Source: Maea johnstoni (Eukaryota > Annelida > Polychaeta > Spionida > Magelonidae). From it: DNA of 64,000 bases. Within the stretch, counting starts at the first letter, position 1. The number at the start of each line of letters is the position of its first letter. The position numbers and the translations under genes were made by a program. The stretch is from assembly GCA_963942565.1 (NCBI GenBank), contig OZ012687.1, forward strand, positions 13,261,458 to 13,325,457, read 5' to 3'. Shown here in pieces: positions 37,823 through 50,522 of this stretch. The notes beneath the pieces are model-generated. The model was given only the letters and a program-made list of their open reading frames with translations, searched no databases and was not told where the DNA came from.

Positions 37823-38573
37823 TTGAAGGCCTGACTAATCAATCATCGATCAATAGTTTGGGAGCATCTGTATGCATCATAGCAGTTGAGGTTTAAAAGG
37901 TAATAGGTGAATTCCCCTGTGGTGAATCTGCAGCAAAGGCAAATTTGAATTACAGATTGCATCTGTGTCGCTAGAAAGGCCACATGGATAAATCAGTTAA
38001 TGAAAAGTCGGCCTTGATAGACAACACAAACTGGGTCTAGGATGACTAATAAAGGATGGAGAATACAGACATCACCTGAATGACCTGATACCTTTACAGA
38101 CATACAATGACTTTAAGGATAAGCATTTTTGGCAAACCGAGTTTAAAGTACTACAGATTTATTCTAAGCATACATCATCATCATGGGCCTTGATTTATTA
38201 TGTTTTGGATTAGATAGTGGTTATGATTTCATGCAATGTTACATCAAAAGATTGACACATATATGTCCTTATATAAAAGGTGCACTGAAATAGGTTGACA
38301 TCAAGAAAAACTTCATTCCATAACCTCAAATATTTATTTTGCATATATATACTGTAGTATACATACTATTGTTACCTACATAGATGTAACAATTTCATTG
38401 CTCAGGTATTAGTTCATGATATAAAAAACAGAAGTAAAGGCTTGGGGTCTTGGACCTGAATGGCTATATTCTTTTAAAAAGTGCCATTATAAATTTGTAT
38501 GCTTCAACTCAAAAGGAAATTTATTGTATATAAAAATATATGATAAAATATTTACATTTTTTTTCTCCTATAG

Positions 38574-39433
38574 GTTCCCATGACTCTTTCACAAGTACAT
38601 TGGACCCTAAATCAGAACTTGCCCCAGATACATCACAAGCAATCAAAGACCTCGTGAAAATCTTTGGTGCGACAGGAAGAGAAGTTATTTACCGCTGGTC
38701 TGTGACACAAAGCCTTGGATTCACCGAGCAGTTGCATGCTGGGATACGATACTTCGATTTGCGTGTATCATCCAAAAAAGAAACGGAGGATTTGTATTTT
38801 GTACATGGGATTTATGGCGGAAAGATTGAAGATTCTATGCGAGAAATCAACAGCTTCCTTGATCAACATCAGCGTGAAATTGTGTTATTAGATTTCAATC
38901 ATTTTTACCGAGTCACCGAGGGACAGCATACTCAATTTCTCTCACTCTTGCTAGATATCTTCGGCAGCAAGGTGTGTCCGTTTGTGGACGTGGAGAGCAC
39001 TACTCTAGACATGATGTGGGAGAATAATCTACAGGTGATAATATTCTACCATGACGACATCATCAAAGAACACCTGCAGTTTTGGCCAGGTGACCTCATA
39101 CCCTCACCATGGGCTGACAAAACCGAAGTATCGAAACTGATGAAATTCCTTGAGAAAAACTACAAGGAGGGTCGACCCACGGATAAGTTTTACATCACGC
39201 AAGGGATATGCACCCCTGACTCTTATTACGTCATCGCACATTTTGCCACGGATTTGAAGAACGCAATGGCAAAGAAAGTGGCGCCACCTTATGTCTCGTG
39301 GCTGAAAACTCGGCAGGCAGGATATCAAGGGGTAAATATCTGCATCTTGGACTTTGTCGAGATGAGTGACTACATACCTTCTGTTTTAGAACTAAACAGG
39401 CAACTTCTCGATTCACTGGACAGGCAACCATGA
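38574..39433 (+). CDS. PI-PLC X-domain protein B, exon 2
   Basis: The exon runs from acceptor CTCCTATAG to TGA at 39431 and encodes residues 48-333. It carries both catalytic histidines in the canonical forms GSHDSFT (His50) and YFVHGIYGG (His125-Gly126), plus RYFDLRV and the LLDFNHFY strand. It differs from gene A at only about eight residues (among them Leu for Phe, Ile for Val, Gly for Arg126, Gln for His, Tyr for Phe, and a Pro rather than Thr C-terminus). The conserved reading frame against a heavily rearranged intron suggests that both copies are under constraint, or that the duplication is young. The likely role is cytosolic or membrane-proximal phosphoinositide hydrolysis; activity is inferred from the family. 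Confidence 0.9.
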
Positions 39434-40227
39434 TTTTTTTTTCATTATTTTCATGTTATGCTAAGAAGAGAATTTACCTCAATGGTATCAGCAAAACAAG
39501 CTCTGAGTATTGGGGTTGGAGGTTCAATTAAATTTGTTCCTTTGACTGACCAATTGCGTTCCAAGCTTTACAGACTGCAAGGGGTCTTGTAAAATAATGA
39601 TAGCAGAACATCTGATAAAAAAACAACTGATTTAAGGCAGGTGATCTGTAGAAAAAGCCACAGAAATCATGATATGCGTGTAATATTTATTCTAGAGATG
39701 GTTATGTACATTGTACAAGATAGCATTAGCAGGACATCTGATAGTTTAGTACACTTCATTTTCACTGTCTCACCACTGCACAAGGTCTAGGGTTCTAGTA
39801 TTGCCTGAGGTGTATTAGACCGCTGTAAGATACTTAGGGTAGTTTAGAATTGGACAAAGGGGTAATCAAAATTCTACTCCATTGTTACTACAGGCTGAGG
39901 TTATTTAAGGGGTAACAGCTAACAGGGAATGTTAGTAAGGTCCCTCTAGTGACATATGTGGATATCATTTCAAAAATATTGTATGGCCTATTGGAGAAGG
40001 ACGGAATAATAACCAGTAAAGAAGAATCTAGTCTTGTCTGACATCTCCAAATAGAAATAGAAACCTGTTTATTATCTAGTACGATATTATCATACCTCAT
40101 TTGAAGATTCTTGATTCTGGTTGGTCAAGGGCCATAGATTATTGGTCATGTCATACTCACTCCTTAGCCACAGACGGTAGTCATAGAAACAGTGGTTGTT
40201 ATTCAATTGATCAGCACACAGCAACAG

Positions 40228-40281
40228 CGTGTGTTAATCAATTAACACACGGCAACAGCATGTGTTAATTGATTAACACAT
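40228..40281. repeat. Nested palindrome, copy B
   Basis: Orthologue of 24884-24932. Confidence 0.7.
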
Positions 40282-40435
40282 GCTAGCCTGACTACCTGCG
40301 AACACCCACAGAGTTTGCCGAGTGACCTACCATTGAAACTAGGTCAACAAGGCAGACAACAAGTATTTATCCAAAATCTCTGGGGTTCGTCATTTTCCCC
40401 CTTTTGTGTTTTGTATTTTGTTCAGTATAATAAAA

Positions 40436-40569
40436 ACAAATATTACATTCCTGTGGGTAGTACAACAGGAATAACTTCCCGGTCGAGAGGATTGTCGCAC
40501 TCAGGCTACGCCCTCAGCCGACAATCCAAGTTATTCCTGTTGTACCACCCACAAGGATGTCATATTTGT
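40436..40569. repeat. Foldback hairpin, copy B
   Basis: Orthologue of 25092-25226. Several changes are matched on both arms or fall in the loop (CACTCAGGCTACGCCCTCAG). Confidence 0.85.
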
Positions 40570-41055
40570 ATAATATATCACCATTGAATTGGTTTGGTAA
40601 TGGATGAGACTTTCATACTATTACTTGGAATATCATATATTTTATCATTTTATAAATATATTTTATATTTTACTTCTGTTTACATTGGATTCGATTGTTC
40701 ATGTGTATATTTTTATTGGATTCATATCATATCAATTCTAAACTCCATTTGCACTTGGAGTGATAACTATCATAACCCACCGAATATAGAAATACTTGAA
40801 AATAAAAGTTTCAGAAGGTTTGCTAACAAAAACAATTTTTCTATGTTATAAGAATATTTCTTTAGAATCACGATATGTAAGTGCCCACCAAGAAAGCTTG
40901 TTATGTTGTGTGGATTATAGTTGTATATATTGAATGAAAACTTGATTGCTTATTATTTTTGTATTCTTTATATTCATTGCTTCAAGTCTTTGCCTCATAT
41001 ATTGTATACACATTTGTATGTCATGCATGTAGGATAATAAACAAAATATTGAATA

Positions 41056-41259
41056 CTGCAGAAAAGGAAATTAGTCCGGGTGCAAATATACCAAATTTGA
41101 CCAAAATTGACCATTTCGAATCTAATTTTACCGAACAGTCAGTTCACACATTAACACAGATGGGGGCAGATTTTAATCTAAATTTAGTTTTACAGGGATT
41201 TTCTAATTTGGTGAATTCGGATTCATTTTATGCTTGGAATTATTTCCTATTCCACCTAG
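41056..41259. mobile_element. TA-target MITE family R5, copy 1 (diverged)
   Basis: It starts CTGCAGAAAAGGAAATTAG and closes ATTTCCTATTCCACCTAG. The internal sequence matches copy 2 at 41548. Confidence 0.65.
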
Positions 41260-41547
41260 TGAGCAATTTAAGAACTAAAGCAGGGCAGACACAGTCTAGT
41301 GTTGGTATAGTTTTCATGTTAGATATATAGAGATAAAACAATTCTTGTCCTAGGACTATGCTACACTGCTTTCTGATCTAAGCAATCAGACATACATACT
41401 TGAAACCACCTATAGCTGCTCTTGTTTACTGACTTTGCCAGCACCTTATTGCTGAACCCTGAGTGCAGTGTCTTAATCTACTATGAAACTTTGAAGGTAC
41501 TTTTAATGCATGATAACATGGGCCATGCCAATACCAATTAATGATTA

Positions 41548-41750
41548 CTGTAGAATAGGAAATTAGTCTGTGGTGCAAATATACCGAATTTGACCAAAAA
41601 TGACCTTTCCAAATTTAATTTTACTGAACAGTTTTATTACACATTAACACAAATGGGGGCAGAGTTTAATCTGATTTTGATTATACCGATATTTTCTAAT
41701 TCAGTACATTCAGATCAATTACATGCTCGGAATCATTTCCTATTCTACAG
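41548..41750. mobile_element. TA-target MITE family R5, copy 2
   Basis: Perfect 16-bp inverted ends CTGTAGAATAGGAAAT/ATTTCCTATTCTACAG with TA on both sides, as for Tc1/mariner-type MITEs. 203 bp, non-coding. Confidence 0.85.
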
Positions 41751-43037
41751 TACGGTAAGCCCGTTTTTATGTGCTATCTGTTATCATTTATTTACTTTTT
41801 ATTTCATCTTAATTTCTTGATGCATGAGCAACTAAATATAAATGGCGCCAATGTTATAATCAAATAAATGTGATATTTTGGCAAATATGTATACACTTTA
41901 AATTGTAAAAGCTTTTACATTGTGGGGGGGGGGGGGTACCTCTGACAAGAAGAGGATCAACAAAAAGTGATTGTTTTTAATGAATGATAAATTGGTGCAT
42001 TATAGCGCTAACTGGGAAACATGCTTCAATAGAATTATGTTGTATTGTATTGGTCAGTAAAATAAACTCAGTGATTTACCCAGTAGTTTGTTTTGTGTTT
42101 TAAAAAGAGCATACAGTCACTAACACATATGGCAGCCCATACATTTAAGTGAAATTTGGTACTGGGGTTGACACTTATGTGTGCTGCCCCCTGGAGAATG
42201 AAGTTGGAACTAAAGTGCCAATGAAGAAAAATGACAGGTGTACAACTCGAGGAAATGATTACCAAAATTAGGGCAGTTAATTTGCTTGTGTGTTTTTTTT
42301 CTGTAAGGTGAATGTATTTTCGGTGTTTGATAGAGATGTCATTGGAAAAATCAAGAATCTCTATGAAAAATAGAGTATTCATCATGCATTGATATATTTT
42401 GGAGTTGAATTCGAGATTTATTTGCTTTTTACCTTGGCTGAAATAGTCATGATCAAATTTGAAATTGTGCTTGGTGGACACGTGTCTTAAATAAAGTACC
42501 AGTTTTGCTTTAACTTAACAGAAAAACACATTTGTCAAAGAATACAGATGTGTGTCTACAATCCTCTCAAGAGGGAAACTATGAATTCATGAATTTAATT
42601 TTATAAAAAAATTTTTTGCTAAACTTGGTTATTGGTCCATACCAGTATTAATGAAATAAGCGACTTTTCTCAACAAAATTAGGTGGGGCAGTGTGGATTA
42701 TTATTATATCATAAATAAACACCATATTTTCTTGACATGATTTATTTCAATAAAAAATATCTGTTGTGAGGTCTCCACTCACCACTCATACATACACAAA
42801 GAACTCCAGATGCCAAAAAGAACAGAATACCAGGGAAAGCTTCTCTTCCCAAAACACCTCCAAGATACTCCAGAGGTCATCTCGAAACAGAACACTAGTT
42901 GCTGCCCAACCGTCCTAAATCAGCAAAAACATGCAAAGAAAACAGTACCCGTGTTAACTGAAAGCCAGATTACTAATGATGTTTAAAAGGCATGTTTATA
43001 AAAATGTATTTTGGATGTTAAGTATACATATACATAT

Positions 43038-43262
<225 letters not shown>

Positions 43263-45061
43263 TGATACATAAATTGAATAAGATATAATTCTTTAACCCC
43301 ATTACACCATCCATTCATTACAGCAAAACCATATTCAGATAAATTTACAATCACATGAAACATATCTTATAAAACACCTAACTGTAACCTATTCAACCTC
43401 AGTAAAATCAATTATAAACGTTTTGATTGAATTGAAATACTTGCAGTTTTCAACATTACTCTTCATAATATAATATTTAGACAATTAAAACTCTTTGTAA
43501 CTATCAATCACACAAAAAATATAAATCCTTAGGCCTCCATACAATGTTTGAATTAATATGGTGAAATTCACAAACCTCAATTTATCAGGATTGACCTGGG
43601 GTTTCTAAATTTTCTTAGATGACCCTGGTATGGCTAACATATCAAATCCATTAATTATTTGAAAATAACAATTAATCTAGTTAAAATGAAATAATACAAA
43701 TTTGCATTCTTAGATGTAATTTGATGGAACATTTTTACAAGGATTTACATAACTGTTTTCTCCAGCCATTAGATGGCTCTATTCTTACCAAAAGGAAAGA
43801 ATAATTTTACAGTCACTACTTAAAACCATTCATTCCCAGTACCCAATCGAGATGTAGATGATTTTTTTGTGTCAAAAATTATGAAAAACACCCCCAAGAC
43901 ACTTGGTTCTATTTAATGCAGGTGATTTCATTCAATGCTTTTTGTATCTTTTTATCTAAGGTAATTGACCCCTAGAACTGTCTTTTATATGAATAGTTGC
44001 CCTCATACTGAAATGAACAGATTGTTTATTGCCATAAATTTTGATTGATCAATTAAGGTGATTTGTACACGTCAATTACCCTTCCATACCAAGGATACCT
44101 TGCCTCAAAGTTAACATCATAACTATTATGTATAACCCATAGCTAGGCATAGGTACTTTTCAACCTTCTTATAATCAGTAAGTAAAAGTAAATGTCATGG
44201 CATAACATACTAATTCCATCTTGAATTTAAAATCTTGTTATTAAGTACAGACATACTTCCATGAATGAAACTTAATCAAGGACAGTCCTTTTCACACAGC
44301 AGTACTCAATATAAAAAGCAGGGAGTGCTTGAATCATTTGAATAAAATTGACCAACATGATTGCAAAAGAATACTCTAAAACCCAATCTTGATAGGTGCC
44401 TCAAATAGCCTTAACATTTTGGTGACTTTCTCATCTTTCTGATAAAAACATATTTACAAAAATATTTGAAGGAGACTGTTAATTTCACCCCCCCCCCCCA
44501 AAAAAAAAAACTTTCACTCAATTTTTTTTCTTTCTTCAATGTAATACCTTAAGGCTGCACTCTTCAAGGATCAAAAGCAAAACAAGAGTGGGATGATAAA
44601 TTCTTCTTAATAGAGTAGTTTATCTGTACAGTTTTCTCACGGGGTGGAAATTCCATATAAAATTCACATTCACTGGCGCATAACGTCTTAACTATACAAC
44701 ATGTCATGTTTTGGCAACTGATCAATGCTTTTTTTACCTTCTTATCTGGAGAATCTCTTTACATAACTCAAACTGTTGCCACAAGATGGCAGCACTGCTA
44801 CATCATGCTAGTTTTCTGTCAACTTCAGGTCTTTGATCATGTGTGCACCATTTTATTTTTGTATTAATTGATTGGACAAGTTGCATGTTTCTTTTTGTTA
44901 CTTGAAAATCTGAGGACTGAACTGCTACCACTCTGACAATCTGGCAAGAGCTTAACTAGCATTCCGAAAAAAAAAATGGAGGCAATACATGAATATTTCA
45001 CTGAACCGTCCAAACACATTTTGACTTAATATGGGATGGTCAATAAGAACTCAAAAATATA

Positions 45062-45083
45062 TTTATTTCGTAAAATTTTATTT
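45062..45083 (-). terminator. Candidate poly(A) signals of the scaffold gene
   Basis: Two AATAAA hexamers on the minus strand (45062-45067, 45077-45082) lie about 600 bp past the last stop. Another is at about 44852. Which one is used cannot be told. Confidence 0.4.
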
Positions 45084-45244
45084 AGTCCTTCTTAGTGGAA
45101 ATATGTAAGGAGGTTTATCAGAAAACTTAAGAATATCACCAAGTTATCAGCTGAATTGTCAGCAAGAGTGAAATTGACTTTGAACAGAGAACAGGATGTG
45201 TGCATGGCATAACACCATGTGGCCATCCTGAACTCATTGACAGT

Positions 45245-45480
45245 TCTTCCTCTGGTGGCAGTTAGAAGAACTAAAGAACAGGGTAATGCTGAAACCTAGT
45301 GACAATTTTACACACTAGATCACACTTCTAATTTACCACCTGAGGCATTTCACAAGCATTGCTGACATCTGGAGATTCATTTACCAACTATAACTGTGTT
45401 ATCCTGACACCTGGTGACAGTTTTACCAACTAGAACATTCAGCAGTGCTGCCATCTGGTGACAGTTTAACCAACTACAAC
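45245..45480. repeat. Degenerate tandem units with CTGGTGACAGTTTTACCAAC core
   Basis: Four to five diverged units of about 45-110 bp recur at 45252, 45293, 45409 and 45449, each with (A)CCTGGTGRCAG followed by ACCAACTA. They lie in the putative 3' UTR of the minus-strand gene. Confidence 0.6.
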
Positions 45481-45657
45481 ACTAAACAGCATTTCACTGA
45501 AATGAGAAATGATGGTATGAATATGTATGTACATGAAATCAATCTATGAAATAAATATCAGCTGTGTACAAGTCCAAAGAAACTGTTATGTACATGATCT
45601 CTCTTCCTCTACCATAGATACATCTGTACAGTACGCCTGAGCAGTAGCACTTGAGGT

Positions 45658-45678
45658 TCAGCGATAGCCGCCTTGGTC
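45658..45678 (-). CDS. Scaffold gene, alternative last coding exon (DQGGYR)
   Basis: On the minus strand a strong acceptor TTTTGTTTCCAG precedes GACCAAGGCGGC. In phase 0, matching the donor at 46874, it reads DQGGYR and stops at 45658-45660. Splicing here removes the PDZ-type tail that read-through of intron 46874-45679 would give. Confidence 0.5.
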   Translation of the reverse strand, partial: DQGGYR

Positions 45679-46557
45679 CTGGAAACAAAAGAAAAGAAAA
45701 TTAAGTCTCAGAATGAAAGAAAAGTACAAATATCAAATACAAATGAATTCAAGAGTTGTTGATGATATGAAAATTTCAGATGACTGTGAGTGTAATGCCC
45801 ACTAAGCAGTCAACTCAGCATCATATCAGAATCAGAAAGCAATTTACTTATTTCTTTTATTTCGTTTTCTTTTATAGTAATTCTTTCAATATACTGTATA
45901 GTGTATGCTTTTGAGAAAAACATGCTGTTATGAAATCATCATGAGAATGAAGGGATTTTTATATGTTCAATAAGAAAATCATTTTATAATCAAATTATAT
46001 TTTTATAATTTGCCTCAGTTCTCTAGTAGATTAATGCTATTGGTCTCAGGAACATATTTCATACATGTATATTCCATTTGTGAAAATAGTCCAATAACAG
46101 ATTGTAATGAGAAATATCATCAAATATGCAAATATTCTGTATGGATAAGGCAAGGCTCTTTTTCTATGTATCTAAACATTCAGGAAAACGACAAAAACAC
46201 CTCGTGCAGCATGCAGAACAACAAGATACAATGAAAACAAAAACAATCAACTTTGGTTAATTAAGATAATTGCCAACTTTCACAATTATCCACAAATATG
46301 TCATTGATGAAGAATGGAACAGAATACTATAGCATTAGAATTTGAATTTCTCAGAGGTAAAAAAATGTTTCATCAATAACAACATGCATTTTGTTTAGCA
46401 TGCTTAGAGCAGAAACAATAGATGCCGATTTCACAAGAAATTTGATAAAAGGGGTGGTAGAGATCTGGTAGCAAAATTAACCGTTCAATGTTTTACTACC
46501 ATTTGACCACCTGTGCATAAGATTTAAAACTATGTGTAAATCTCTATAGGGTGATTA

Positions 46558-46840
46558 GGCCACCTGGTGGCAATACTGCGAACTGAACCAATGAAGCTCT
46601 TGATAACAAAAAACAATCTTCACAAGAACATAGAGTCACCTGGTGGCAACATCGCAAACTAAACAAATGAAGCACTTGAATGCAAAAAAAAAATCTTTAC
46701 AAGCAGTCACTGAAGTTACATAGTGTCATAACTATGTGGCTGTCCTATTAGGGTCCTGATTTGCACCAATTTGCTTTAGTGGACCATGAGGCCACCTGGT
46801 GGCAAAATCAGCAACTAAACCAATGAAGCACTTAAAAGCA
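46558..46840. repeat. Three spaced copies of a ~50-bp CACCTGGTGGC unit
   Basis: Units at 46558, 46628 and 46789 share GCCACCTGGTGGCAA followed by GCAACTAAACCAATGAAGCAC. The palindromic core CACCTGGTG holds an E-box and resembles part of the CTCF core. Confidence 0.7.
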
Positions 46841-46868
46841 CAAATACAAACACTCAAGTTACCTAATG

Positions 46869-47001
46869 TCATACCAAGGTAGCTGCCTTATTGGGGTCCT
46901 GATCCTCGTACCAAGCCAGCATCTCTTCACTGAACGCCTCCGCTAACGACTCGCCAGCGTCAAACGAAAAACTGTTGTCTGCCGATTTCATGCCTTGAGA
47001 T
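46869..47001 (-). CDS. Scaffold gene, penultimate exon with read-through PDZ ligand
   Basis: The acceptor TTTTCTAG at 47002-47003 joins phase 2 of the 47710 exon (AG plus A gives Arg). The exon encodes SQGMKSADNSFSFDAGESL, then the acidic helix-like AFSEEMLAWYEDQD and NKAATL. At 46875/46874 there is a donor G/GTATGA. If it is not used, the frame ends LV and TGA (46869-46871), giving the C-terminus ATLV, a class I PDZ ligand. If it is used, the tail becomes DQGGYR from 45678. The EEMLAWYEDQ segment resembles short conserved tails of FRMD4-type scaffolds as I remember them; this is not verified. Confidence 0.65.
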
Positions 47002-47458
47002 CTAGAAAATCAGACGATTGGAATATATAAGAAATAACATTCTTCAAATGAATATCTATATAGTAATAAATGTAGGTTAAGAGCTCGAATGCGCGAGTTT
47101 AAAGTAACACAAAAACCCTCCAGCAAAGCTGTTAAGCAAAGTTTTTTAGCAATCCAAATTAAGGCTGTATACAGTAAGCAACATGCACTGTTGCACGCCA
47201 AGACTTTACTGAGACAACTTATGTACGATATTTTATGTATAATACTGAAGCTTTCTCAGTATTTTATAATGTCAATTGTTTAGATCATATAAGGGTAGTC
47301 TATCATTATAAATAAAAATATACAATAATGATGTTTACAAATTCTTTGTCATGTGTATATATTTTCCAACCGTTTTTGTCAAAGATTTATCTTCATAATG
47401 AATAAATGATTATATATCAGATTGTCTGGGTATTCCCATTATGTGTGCGCATAAGGAT

Positions 47459-47645
47459 ATGGCCTAAAAAGAAGTTTTTAATTTTTAAAAAATCCCTACC
47501 CTAAAGTTTTTTCCGCCCTCCCAACTCCCAATCAACGTAAAACATGCATATAACACACATTTTTGATTTTTTTTACCAACCTTCCGAACCTATTTTTTTT
47601 TCAGACTGTTACAGGAAACAATCACTTTTTTTTCTTGGCCTATTC
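47459..47645. mobile_element. Possible MITE with GGCCTAAAAAGAAG ends
   Basis: The left word TATGGCCTAAAAAGAAG is inverted at the right as CTTTTTTTTCTTGGCC. It lies in an intron of the scaffold gene, and no clear target duplication is seen. Confidence 0.4.
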
Positions 47646-47709
47646 AAACTGTCGCCCACGTAACTCCTTTTCCCCTTGATTTTTGCCCTGGACTGTTTCA
47701 TGTACTTAC

Positions 47710-47961
47710 CTGATGCTTGCATTGTGGCTTGAGCGACTTGTGTTCTTTGGTGAACCGACCGGCTCACAAGTCATCGGCTTTGGGGGTTGATACCGCTTTG
47801 CTTGTGGTGCCCCCTGCTGGGGCGACTGGTAACCAGGGTTGTGCTGGATGGGGAAGGGGGAACCCTGCACAGGGTAGGCCTTCCCCTGCGTAACCTGGTA
47901 AGACTGGGGCGAATTATTTGAGTAATGTTGCACTGGAATATCGTAGCGCCTCGGTTGCTGC

Positions 47962-47994
<33 letters not shown>

Positions 47995-49038
47995 CCGGTC
48001 CGATAAGGCGAGGCGGACCGGTGGCGTAAGCCCTGAGGGCCGTGCTCAGCGGTCACTGCCCGAGATATGTATGGTGATGGTGGTTGTTTCGTAGGTCGTG
48101 ACCCTTGACCACCTGAACTCTCTACTACCATTTGGCCACCAGGGGGAGGAGTTTGCGCCCCTGATGAGTCTCCGCCGTCAGAGGGGTCATTCGACCGCTG
48201 CCGACGAAGGCGCTCACTGTATTTGTAAAAGTCTGACATTTCAAAAGGTTTGGAAACTTCGACGTAGGGATGGTAGCGTGTGACGGCCACACCCTGTGGC
48301 GACTCCGGCGTCTGAATTGTTTCCTTTTCGTACTTCACCACAACAGTTTCCCGCGACGGCTGCACGCGCCGCATGGCCATCTCCTGCATCTTCTTAGCCA
48401 GGATAGCCACGTGATTGGGCGGGACCTCGCTACTATAGGGGTTCCGTGCGTCCCCACCTCCACCGCCCCCGACACCACGGGGCATGACGTCCACAAACCG
48501 AGGACTCTCATTGGCTGACGAGTGGCCCCCCTGCATGGGCACCTGATCATCCGTTGACTCACGGTAATCTGACTGCGAGTCCCGCTTACTACCAAAACGT
48601 GACGGACTCAGCTCGTGCATGTCATCGTAATAATGATCTCTGCTCATGTTTCTCTCCAGACTACCGTACCTCCCATTATGGTCCCTAGAGCCCTTCCTGT
48701 AGGCCCCCTCCAAGCTTCCATGCTTGGACATACGCATAGTCCTGGGGTCCTCGAGACTCAAATCTACTCCTTCGTAGGAGTCTGCGATATTCGTGGGCGT
48801 TTTTAACTCCTCTGCACTTTCATATCTAGAAGTCCTTAACGTTGACACATTGTACATGTTATCGGGGCACTCGTCTGGGCGACGCCCCGGCTGCATGGGC
48901 GTACTCGTCACAATGTTATCATAGTCTGAGAGATTACTGGCTTGCGAGTGAGTGCGCGAACTGAACGTGGGGTACATCTGACTGCGATACTGTGTCCGCG
49001 TTGTGTACACAGAGTTTGGGGTATATCCACCAAATTGC
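47710..49038 (-). CDS. Scaffold gene, main 1329-bp exon (FRMD4/INAVA-like, tentative)
   Basis: The acceptor TGTTTTTTCAG precedes GCAATTTGG, and the donor is CATCAG/GTAAGT. It encodes about 442 residues, open throughout, entering and leaving in phase 2. The sequence is mostly low-complexity: Ser/Tyr/Arg-rich, a Gly run, GSLE repeats, then VVVKYEKETIQTPESP and RYHPYVEVSKPFEMSDFYKY (about 48217-48262). After this come a Pro/Ser-rich part, a poly-Gln run of about 12 and a Gln/Pro/Tyr-rich end. The motif KPFEMSDFYKYS is the most conserved-looking part, and I associate it tentatively with cytohesin-binding junction scaffolds (FRMD4A/B, INAVA). No enzyme domain is visible. An intracellular, largely disordered adaptor is the inference. 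Confidence 0.75.
47953..47995 (-). repeat. Coding (CAA)n poly-Gln tract
   Basis: About 12 Gln codons, nearly all CAA on the coding strand, within the main exon. Confidence 0.9.
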
Positions 49039-49575
49039 CTGAAAAAACACAGAACGGAACATTTAAAATTTCACCAACAAACAACGTACAAAAGCATGAG
49101 GTACACAAAGTTTGCGGTATACATATCATAGTGCCTGAAAAACAATAAAAAAATCTGAAATTTCACCAATGAATTTCAAGAAAGTATTTTGAACATAAGA
49201 GTTTTAGGGCATATGAACCAAATTGCCTAAAATGTACACACAAAAAAATTGAAATTTCACTAATAAACTCTAGGAAGAGGATGGTTCATAAAAAATCCAA
49301 TGTCAACCAAACACCTTCTCGTACGTTGACATTCTTGAAATATATGAATGCCAGAACAACAATTTCTCAAGATGTTACCTTGATGTCATAATTCCTCTGT
49401 AGAGGTCAGCCTGACCCTGTGCCAAAAATGTCGCATCACCATGAAACATTACAATAAGGCTTTGGCAGCACATTACATGAAGTGAATACACTGAAAATCC
49501 TCTTTTCAGCATCAGTTAAATTGGTCTATGGATTACTTCTTCTTCAATACACTGTTTCCTGTAAGGCAGGTTTAA

Positions 49576-49802
49576 CCCATTCACACTCAGAGATCCCATC
49601 CCCTCTAAAGTATCGTCTGCCACTCTCATACTTTTCAAAATAACTTGGAAATAAAGCAAAAGTTCATGAAATATTTGAAGGAAAGTTGTTGTTTGACTTC
49701 TATTTAGCATTTCTCCTTCAATTATTTTCCTAAAAAAGCTTTTGTTAGAAAAATATTTCCAAAATTGTCAGACCTGTTTTGACTGCTCTGAGTGTTAATG
49801 GG
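49576..49802. mobile_element. TTAA MITE with CCCATTCACACTCAGAG ends
   Basis: Inverted ends CCCATTCACACTCAGAG and CTCTGAGTGTTAATGGG, with TTAA on both sides. It lies in an intron of the scaffold gene. Confidence 0.8.
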
Positions 49803-49820
49803 TTAAGTTGGTTACTACAA

Positions 49821-50353
49821 CCCATTCAAGCCTGCAGTGGCCAAAAGCAGCATAACGACCTTTGTGATGACTTTCAAAGAGAAGCATATTGTGGAAAATA
49901 GTTGATGGAGATATGCTTATCAATACCAATCCAACTGACCTCATTCAAATATTTTGCGAATTCATTAAGTTATTTTCATAATCATCATGGATCCAGACAA
50001 CACATTTCAATGGGGACCAGGGGCTTAGCCGCAATGCGTCCAGCGTGTCATTTGGACACGCAGAACACTGTTTTTTGACAGTTTGGACACCCAAAAGTTT
50101 ATGTCAGAATTTGCTGAAGATGACTTTTCTTAGAAGATAGAAGATGAAGAAGCTGTAGTGTCACTTTTATAAGACACACAAATCAGTATCTGGCCTAAAA
50201 AAGCAAAATCTGTAAAGGTATAGGGTCTATCTTATTAGTAGTATGTATTTTGTACCACACTTTGGACACGCAAAAGTCTATGAAACCTCTATTTGGACAC
50301 CCTGTTTCCAAATATCGGCTAAGATCCTGATGGGGACTCTAAGCATGAACGGG
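49821..50353. mobile_element. MITE family R6, with a nested hAT MITE
   Basis: It starts CCCATTCAAGCCTG and ends AAGCATGAACGGG. The body matches about 59640-59852, which is uninterrupted at the nested insertion site. Confidence 0.6.
50018..50329. mobile_element. hAT-type MITE nested in R6
   Basis: Ends CAGGGGCTTAGCC and GGCTAAGATCCTG with a perfect 8-bp duplication ATGGGGAC at 50010-50017 and 50330-50337. Same family as 20191-20503, including internal TTTGGACACCC words. Confidence 0.85.
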
Positions 50354-50522
50354 ATAATTAAGATTTCCATTAGTATATTAAATATAAATTACATTCCACT
50401 CTAGGTCTCTCTTCACAATTGCCTTCTCACCCTTATATACAATAATGAAATTTACAGAGATCTGAAGATCCCAGATAGCAAAATCTGTATCTAAATATGA
50501 TTCATGTCTGCTGCTATGTTAA

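Noticed and set aside
42068-42481. 137-codon minus frame
   Set aside because: AT-rich, no family resemblance, no splice or promoter support.
48098-48806. Plus and minus frames overlapping the scaffold exon
   Set aside because: Shadows of the main exon, which has matched splice phases on both sides.
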